Source: Druceiella hillmani (lineage: Eukaryota; Arthropoda; Insecta; Lepidoptera; Hepialidae). Taken from it: a DNA stretch of 64,000 bases. Below are positions 60,001 to 64,000 of this stretch, piece by piece. The notes under the pieces are model-generated. The model searched no databases. It worked only from the letters and a program-made list of their open reading frames with translations, and had not been told where the DNA came from. How positions within the stretch are numbered: position 1 is the first letter of the stretch; each line of letters opens with the position of its first letter. The stretch lies in contig JAYKKI010000016.1 of the NCBI GenBank assembly GCA_039881145.1, forward strand, positions 7,031,001 to 7,095,000, given 5' to 3'. Made by a program: the position numbers and the translations under genes.

Positions 60001-62665
60001 ATATAATTAGTGCTTTTATCGACAGATAGCAGCCATGGAAGAATTTAACAATCGAAACGACTTTGCCGTAGTATCTCAGCCATTCACCACCGACATTGAG
60101 CTGCCGCTGAAACGTAATTCTGTCGACCTTTCGTCTATGTCTCGAGACTGCTTTCATTTCAGCCAAAAGGGATATGCGAGAGGTAAGGATATTGCTATAT
60201 TCAATGAAGTGCTGCGAATAGGTCAGTTTTAGGGTTCCGGACCTGAAAACAAAATAAATAAACGGCACCCTGAATAAGATCACTTACGTATATACAGCCG
60301 TTTTTTTAGAAACTAAAATTCAAATTTAGCACAGTAATAAAATATGCACATAATTCAACAGTTGACATTAAAAAAAAATTCTTTGAAAATGTTATAGGGG
60401 GGGGGGGGGGAGGGAGGTAAGTATGTATTCGGGAATTCTTTTTTTTCAATTCAGTATATAATATGAGGTATCGTTTGGAAGAGTACATTATTTTAAAAAT
60501 ACATTTTTTTCCTAATATTAGATAATTTATCTTCAAAGGTATAATGAAACATATTAAAAAAAATATGTTCCCCTTCTTATTTCCGAAATTGTTCAATCCA
60601 AAATTACGAAAAAATAAAATTTCCAGAAATCCATAGCTATTATACTAGATTCTGTAATTTTTTAAATATTCGCTAGTTTTTATGCCTGTCAAAAAATAGT
60701 AGACAATATATTTATGGTGCGAAAAATCAATATTTTTAAATAGTTTAATAGCAATGCTACGTACCTTAAACGTTTATAAGTGTCTAAGTTTCATAGAGGT
60801 ACGGTGGGGTGGGTACGTCTAGTTAAATCGGAATGCTACGTACCTTAAACGTTTATAAGTGTCTTAGTTTCATAGAGGTACGGTGGGGTGGGTACGTCTA
60901 GTTAAATCGGAATGCTATGTACCTTAAACGTTTATAAGTGTCTTAGTTTTATAGAGGTACGGTGGCTTTTGTATGTCTAGTTTAATCGGAATGTTATGTA
61001 CCTTAAAAGTTTATAAGTGTTTAAATTTTATAGAGGTACTGTGGTTTGGGTATGTCTAGTTTAATCGGAATGTTATGAACCTTAAAAGTTCATAAGTGTC
61101 TAAGTTTTATAGAGGTACGGTGAGGTGGGTATGTCTAGTTTAATCAAAATGTTATGTACCTTAAAATGTATAAGTGTCTAAGTTTTATAGAGGTACGGTG
61201 GGTTGGGTATGTCTAGTTTAATCGGAATGTTATGTACATTAAAAGTTTATAAGTTTCTAAATATTTACCTATGGAACACTCGTGGTGCGAGTTCTGCTCG
61301 TGATTGATAGATTTTTTTCAATAATACGTTAATAGAGTAATAATTCAAGTACTGAAGTTAAAATTCAGATATTGTCCACTTTTAAAAAATAATCGTGATA
61401 CTAATTTGGTTTGTCATAAAGAAGTATATTTTCATGAAAAACGAAAATTTTTAGTAAGTTTAGAATAATTACTTTAAATAAAATGAATGACTAGTGAGTA
61501 ACTTATTCAATTAGGACTTTAGTGTTTAATTTTATAAGGAATTGGAAATGCAATAAACTAATGAACAAACATGTTGAAACCATAGTCGCTAATATTACGG
61601 TCGCTAATAGTCGGGTTTTATTACAAAGCAATTCATACAAAACGAAAATAAGCGTTTATAAGTTTAAGTTTGTTCAATGAAAAGTGAAAATATTCTGTGC
61701 ATACTTTTATCATTATTCCTAAATATTATAAAAGTCAATCTTGAGGCCCCCAAGATTTTAGGCTCTTAAAAATCGATATCGTCTTTTTCATGTGACACCC
61801 CACCTCTTCTCTCCGTTCTTTGCAACATTGTATACACTACATCATGGTATACTGCGTCCTTGCAACATTGCATACAAAACATATTTTTTTAGATACTTAC
61901 CCCCAACTCTTCTCTGCGTCCTTTGCAACATTGTATACTCAATCTGTGCAACGTTGTATACAAAAAATATTTTTTTAGATACTTACCCCCAACTATTCTC
62001 TCCGTCTTTTGCAACATTGCATACTATAACATACAATCTATAACTATCCCCATACCCGAAGAGAAATATATAGTAATCGCAAGCGAAATCACAAATGGAA
62101 TAAAAATCACAAATGGAATTAAAATGGAATTAAAATTCCAATAATTTTGCCGGATTTACGAAGATAAATTGACGGTCAGTCAATAAAATGTCTGTATTAG
62201 GGTTCCATGAAATCTCAGAATATAGTTGTATATATTAGGTTACCTTTTGGTCAGTGACGAAATTTTAAGGAGCAAATAAGTATCGGCAACTAAATCATAC
62301 AGTGAAGAAAAATATAATTTTTTTAAATTTTCCCTAACATTTGTGCAGTGTGGAAATGTTGAAAAAGTCAATCTTCTATTATCTAGGGTTAAAATATTTA
62401 TTCAAGTATTTAAATTCGTTTAAAATACGTTTGATAAATATAATTGTAGACTTTAAAACTAATTATGAAATAAATTCAGGACTAATGTTAAAATGGTGTT
62501 TTAAATTTTTCAGCGGCCAACGGGGTCTGGAATAACATGATGGAGCCAGTTGGCAATAAATCAAGAAACTGGCCGAAGTTATTTGGGAGATTCCTCTGCC
62601 CTACCGAGGCCATGCCCTATATTTACACGAATAGGAATAGTGTTGAAGCTAATATTGTGAAATAA
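45842..62665 (+). CDS. PLB1: Secreted GDSL lipase, phospholipase B1-like (7 exons, 404 aa)
   Basis: Joining 45842-46003, 49397-49610, 51204-51418, 52395-52557, 57857-58008, 60026-60182 and 62514-62665 gives 1215 bp and 404 residues with no internal stop. All introns are GT-AG. GDSL-family phospholipase B enzymes hydrolyse acyl ester bonds of phospholipids and lysophospholipids. Residues 1-20 look like a signal peptide ([14 protein letters not shown]). GDSLSAG at 97-103 gives the nucleophile Ser99, the block-II glycine lies in GAGATS near 165-170, Asn206 is in GPND, and Asp343 and His346 are in DCFHFSQKG. Cysteines cluster at 265, 273 and 275; possible N-glycosylation sites are Asn69 and Asn369. 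The single catalytic unit fits the short insect form rather than the four-repeat vertebrate protein. Block III has Pro in place of the usual second Gly (GGND). First in-frame ATG after a stop at 45797; because CAG precedes it, a 5'-UTR intron is possible. Confidence 0.93.
46185..46330 (+). repeat. Degenerate dispersed-repeat fragment in lipase intron 1
   Basis: AAATGGCAAAACCGGAACCT, then a run of TCTGT/TCCGT units (CCGTCTGTTCCTCTGTCTAT), then CGATGAAATTTGGATGG. It resembles a lepidopteran dispersed repeat. The 78-codon frame through it is an artefact of the TCTG repeats. Confidence 0.5.
46695..46740 (+). repeat. Dispersed-repeat 3' end in lipase intron 1
   Basis: TTTCACGCACGAGTTCGACT then CGCACTTGGACAGTTTTTT is close to a very common lepidopteran repeat terminus. 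Together with 46185 it may bound one insertion. Confidence 0.6.
47281..47330 (+). repeat. SINE tail fragment in lipase intron 1
   Basis: GGAAGAAATTGCTCCAGTGG then CAATAAGCCGCCTTATGTA is the 3' body of the SINE family seen at 6255 and 43298. Confidence 0.55.
48571..49010. repeat. 203/229-bp tandem duplication in lipase intron 1
   Basis: AGACATAAATCTTGCAAGCA at 48571 and AGATATAAATCTTGCAAGCA at 48774 open two copies. The second has one extra 26-bp unit of TGATTAGTTATTTAATTGCT. Both end with GCAGGTGGAATTTCCAT. Confidence 0.9.
49397..49610 (+). CDS. PLB1: Lipase exon 2 (residues 55-126): GDSL block I
   Basis: Acceptor TATCTTCAG at 49396, phase 0. Begins [16 protein letters not shown] and carries the conserved RSPT...[12 protein letters not shown] lead-in and the nucleophile block [10 protein letters not shown]. 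It ends one base into Gly126, with donor GTAAGAG at 49611. Confidence 0.93.
49753..49812. repeat. Two copies of a 26-bp word shared with intron 1
   Basis: GCAGGTGGAATTTCCATGCA plus ACATTA occurs here twice 33 bp apart, and also at 48985-49010 on the other side of exon 2. Confidence 0.9.
50779..50858. repeat. (TA)n microsatellite in lipase intron 2
   Basis: Nearly pure TA of about 65 bp with a short ACCAG interruption. Confidence 0.9.
51204..51418 (+). CDS. PLB1: Lipase exon 3 (residues 126-197): block II region
   Basis: Acceptor AAAAACAG. The split codon completes Gly126, giving GGYGTWR, a family hallmark, then [16 protein letters not shown] and the glycine block NVAGAGAT. It ends in phase 0 at DWK, donor GTAAGAAA. 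Confidence 0.93.
52395..52557 (+). CDS. PLB1: Lipase exon 4 (residues 198-252): block III GPND
   Basis: Acceptor AAATTTCAG. Reads [16 protein letters not shown] and then a helical stretch to FVNYVPLP. It ends one base into Asp252, with donor GTAATT. GPND stands where most family members have GGND; the oxyanion-hole Asn206 is kept. Confidence 0.93.
54336..54413. repeat. (TA)n microsatellite in lipase intron 4
   Basis: TA tract interrupted by regularly placed TGTA units. Confidence 0.9.
54618..54663. repeat. Inverted repeat in lipase intron 4
   Basis: TGATTAAAATATATTG pairs with CAATATATATTTTAATCA apart from one extra TA. Confidence 0.75.
54830..55105. other. GC-richer intron segment beside the hAT fossil
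   Basis: A stretch with CGTCGTACCAGCGTAGTCGG, the palindrome CGGAATAATTCCG and an inverted pair TAGGTGGT/ACCACCTA at 54892-54927. It could be non-coding terminal sequence of the hAT element or an independent MITE. No frame is supported. Confidence 0.3.
55210..56432 (-). pseudogene. Decayed BED-finger/hAT transposase gene inside lipase intron 4
   Basis: On the minus strand an ATG at 56432-56430 opens a BED zinc finger: SYFKNEG, then CNLC and LVAHMKDH, giving Cx2C...Hx3H. The conserved Trp before SYF is a TGA stop. A likely intron (donor GGTAAAATG after 56264, acceptor TTTTTAG before 55981) leads to a second exon with the hAT core pieces [64 protein letters not shown] and [12 protein letters not shown] frameshift lies near 55710, a TAG near 55407 and another frameshift near 55330; the frame ends near 55210. 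The C-terminal dimerisation part is missing. It is dead, and antisense to the host gene. Confidence 0.88.
57310..57490 (+). repeat. Degenerate non-LTR-like 3' fragment in lipase intron 4
   Basis: CTGTGTGTCTGTATGC, GAACGGATTTTAATGAAATT, TACCCAGGTAGGTAGATAC and GAACGAAGTCGTAGGCACAG then CTAG occur in the order of a widespread lepidopteran repeat 3' end. Confidence 0.6.
57857..58008 (+). CDS. PLB1: Lipase exon 5 (residues 252-302)
   Basis: Acceptor TTTTACAG. Completes Asp252 and reads [16 protein letters not shown], then the cysteine cluster VECPCMFG and a basic helix ending QQIDID. Phase 0, donor GTAAGT. It follows the longest intron (5.3 kb), which holds the antisense hAT fossil. Confidence 0.92.
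59961..59995. repeat. (TA)n microsatellite just before lipase exon 6
   Basis: The tract ends ~30 bp from the exon 6 acceptor and so occupies the region where the branch point would lie. Confidence 0.9.
60026..60182 (+). CDS. PLB1: Lipase exon 6 (residues 303-355): catalytic Asp and His
   Basis: Acceptor ATCGACAG, phase 0, only ~30 bp after a (TA)n tract and with a weak pyrimidine run. Encodes [15 protein letters not shown] and the block-V motif [14 protein letters not shown] with Asp343 and His346. It ends one base into Ala355, donor GTAAGG. Confidence 0.93.
60228..60290 (+). repeat. Dispersed-repeat fragment in lipase intron 6
   Basis: TAGGGTTCCGGACCTGAAAA then ACGGCACCCTGAATAAGATC follows the wording of the repeat pieces at 24295 and 19440. 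Confidence 0.55.
60397..60416 (+). repeat. Poly-G tract (G14 followed by AGGGAGG)
   Basis: Fourteen consecutive G followed by two more short G runs on the sense strand of intron 6. A quadruplex or a polymerase-slippage site is possible. Confidence 0.85.
60753..61262. repeat. 79-bp tandem array, about 6.5 copies, in lipase intron 6
   Basis: TACCTTAAACGTTTATAAGT recurs at 79-bp spacing (near 60761, 60840, 60919, 60998, 61077, 61156 and 61234), each unit continuing with ATAGAGGTACGGTGGGGTGG. The first three units keep GTACGTCTAG, the later ones GTATGTCTAG, so the array has a clear age gradient. Confidence 0.95.
61795..62035. repeat. 86-bp tandem repeat, about 2.7 copies, in lipase intron 6
   Basis: AGATACTTACCCCCAACT occurs at 61891 and 61977, each followed by TTGCAACATTG and TATAC words. 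A first diverged partial copy begins near 61795. Short open frames across it are repeat by-products. Confidence 0.85.
62514..62665 (+). CDS. PLB1: Lipase exon 7 (residues 355-404 and stop)
   Basis: Acceptor ATTTTTCAG. Reads [17 protein letters not shown], a conserved C-terminal block of the family, then [14 protein letters not shown] and ends at TAA (62663-62665). Confidence 0.93.
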
Positions 62666-62759
62666 ATATTTAAGATAATGTACAAAGTAAACTGTTAACT
62701 ATATGTGTAATTTATAAGCATTTAAGTATTTTTACGGGTATTTTTATTTTGTAAATAAA
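62661..62759 (+). terminator. Polyadenylation signals of the lipase gene
   Basis: AATAAA overlaps the stop codon at 62661-62666, and a second AATAAA lies at 62754-62759, about 90 bp downstream. The latter is better placed for a 3' UTR of ~100-130 bp. Confidence 0.6.
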
Positions 62760-62765
62760 TTGGTA

Positions 62766-63643
62766 TGCGATTTGAAACAAATGTACTTTTCTTGATATTG
62801 AGTCTATACCTAAAAAAATCAGTAATGATAACATAACCGAGCACTACTATGCGTAATGCACACCATATACTAGCTGTAGGATTATAGAATGTACAAGCGG
62901 TTCTTTTCCATCCTCACACAGGAAAAGTTGTGCTATTTGGATTGATTTATTATAATTGATATTTGAGTCTAACAGATTCTGCAGTTGATAATAAACATGC
63001 ATGAATTACTAAATTAAAAGCATTTATTGAAAATAAAATAGATAGCGCCATCTAGTAAAGAATTATAAAACTACATTCTTATGTACTGTAATCACATTAG
63101 TAAAATAGAACGCATTTAAAAAGTACATTAGAACGCATTTACGTATCATTTACAATGGTCACTTTTTAAACAGTAACAATGTTAAGTATTACTTATGAAT
63201 AGTATAGGATCGTCAGTAATCTTTATAATAAACGTAATCTAAATATTTATGTTTTTTTGGGAAAAAAATAACAAACACATACACACCTGATTTTTTATAT
63301 GACTTTGTTTTACCTTATGACAATAATATTTGGTAGCATGACCCCATCGGTCATCTTGTATTAAAGTTCTAAAAAATCTGAGTGTTGTTGAAACTGAGTT
63401 AATATATCCAGAGAACTTTTTCGTACTTATTCAAGAGGAAACAAATATTAACTTTTTTCTTTCTTATTTTTTCTTCCTTGGTATGGTAAATATTCATTCT
63501 TTCTATTTTACGTGAGTCACTGAGGACTCTATAGTAGATCTGGAATTTCTTTCATTCTATATACGAGAGTTCGTGAACTTAAATTATATGTTTTACATTC
63601 GCCCCAAATTGATCTCCATCTTATAAAATATCTCCTCGCGAAT
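62766..63643. other. AT-rich DNA downstream of the lipase gene
   Basis: No repeat family or coherent frame was recognised here. Confidence 0.5.
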
Positions 63644-63877
63644 ATGACTGAATCTGACATATTTGAAGCGAATGAGGCAGTATTAAAGTGTCATTGTATT
63701 GACTTTTTCATTCTATTTAATTTGTTGTATTTATTTATGTTATTCATGATTTTTTGCCTTGTCTATTGTTACGTATTGATAGTTTGTAATGGAAAATCGA
63801 TAAATGTACAATATAAATATAAAGAAAATTGCTTCAAAAGAAAATCCGCAATCGATTTAAGTTTTCCAAATACTTAA
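63644..63877 (+). other. 77-codon frame with one membrane-like segment (unassigned)
   Basis: Starts with ATG and has an acidic head (MTESDIFEANEAV), a continuous hydrophobic stretch of ~28 residues from about 20 to 47 (FFILFNLLYLFMLFMIFCLV), and a lysine-rich tail. A small single-pass membrane protein would look like this, but AT-rich DNA often yields Phe/Leu/Ile-rich frames by chance. No family is recognised. Confidence 0.15.
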
Positions 63878-64000
63878 CACCAGGTGACAGAACAAAATAA
63901 TACTGAGTTCTCCACGTCAACTAAATTTTTTTTAATCAGTCTGTCTTGTAGCATATATCTGTAATGAGGAAAGCTCGTTTCGCTCGAGTGGCAAAAGCTC

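Overview
This looks like AT-rich nuclear DNA from an insect, most likely a moth or butterfly (Lepidoptera). The evidence is gene sparsity, spliceosomal introns of 1-5 kb, many (TA)n tracts, tRNA-derived SINE copies with a GCAATAAG tail, and several degenerate 3' fragments of a kind common in lepidopteran genomes (phrases such as GAGTTCGACTCGCACTTGG or GAACGAAGTCGTAGGCACAG). The lineage call is inference from these signatures. No bacterial gene, operon, CRISPR array, rRNA or convincing tRNA gene is visible.

Only one protein-coding gene can be reconstructed. It is a seven-exon, plus-strand gene from 45842 to 62665 for a 404-residue secreted GDSL lipase of the phospholipase B1-like family. All six splice junctions are GT-AG and keep the frame. 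The catalytic Ser99, Asp343 and His346 and the other GDSL blocks are present. Its introns hold many repeats, including a decayed antisense BED/hAT transposase in intron 4, a 79-bp and an 86-bp tandem array in intron 6, and duplicated segments in introns 1 and 2.

The remaining ~46 kb on the left holds no supported gene. It is a patchwork of repeats: a 73-bp satellite-like array with higher-order structure (8.4-10.1 kb), a ~305-bp repeat (12.7-13.7 kb), a 27-bp minisatellite (14.6-15.1 kb), a large fold-back element (23.2-23.7 kb), a Tc1-like transposase remnant (25.1-25.5 kb), a non-LTR reverse-transcriptase remnant (29.4-29.6 kb), a ~120-bp degenerate array (33.5-35.1 kb), an ancient ~300-bp repeat (38.6-39.5 kb), and a MITE at 20.5 kb.

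The most notable item is a family of palindromic elements at 25-225, 35190-35346 and 40393-40661. The third copy has two identical 94-bp inverted arms. Two copies are flanked by direct repeats of 10 and 12 bp and share an extra one-sided terminal segment of ~42 bp. This defines a non-autonomous mobile element whose class I cannot name. I see no new multi-gene system; the interest lies in these repeats and in the lipase gene.
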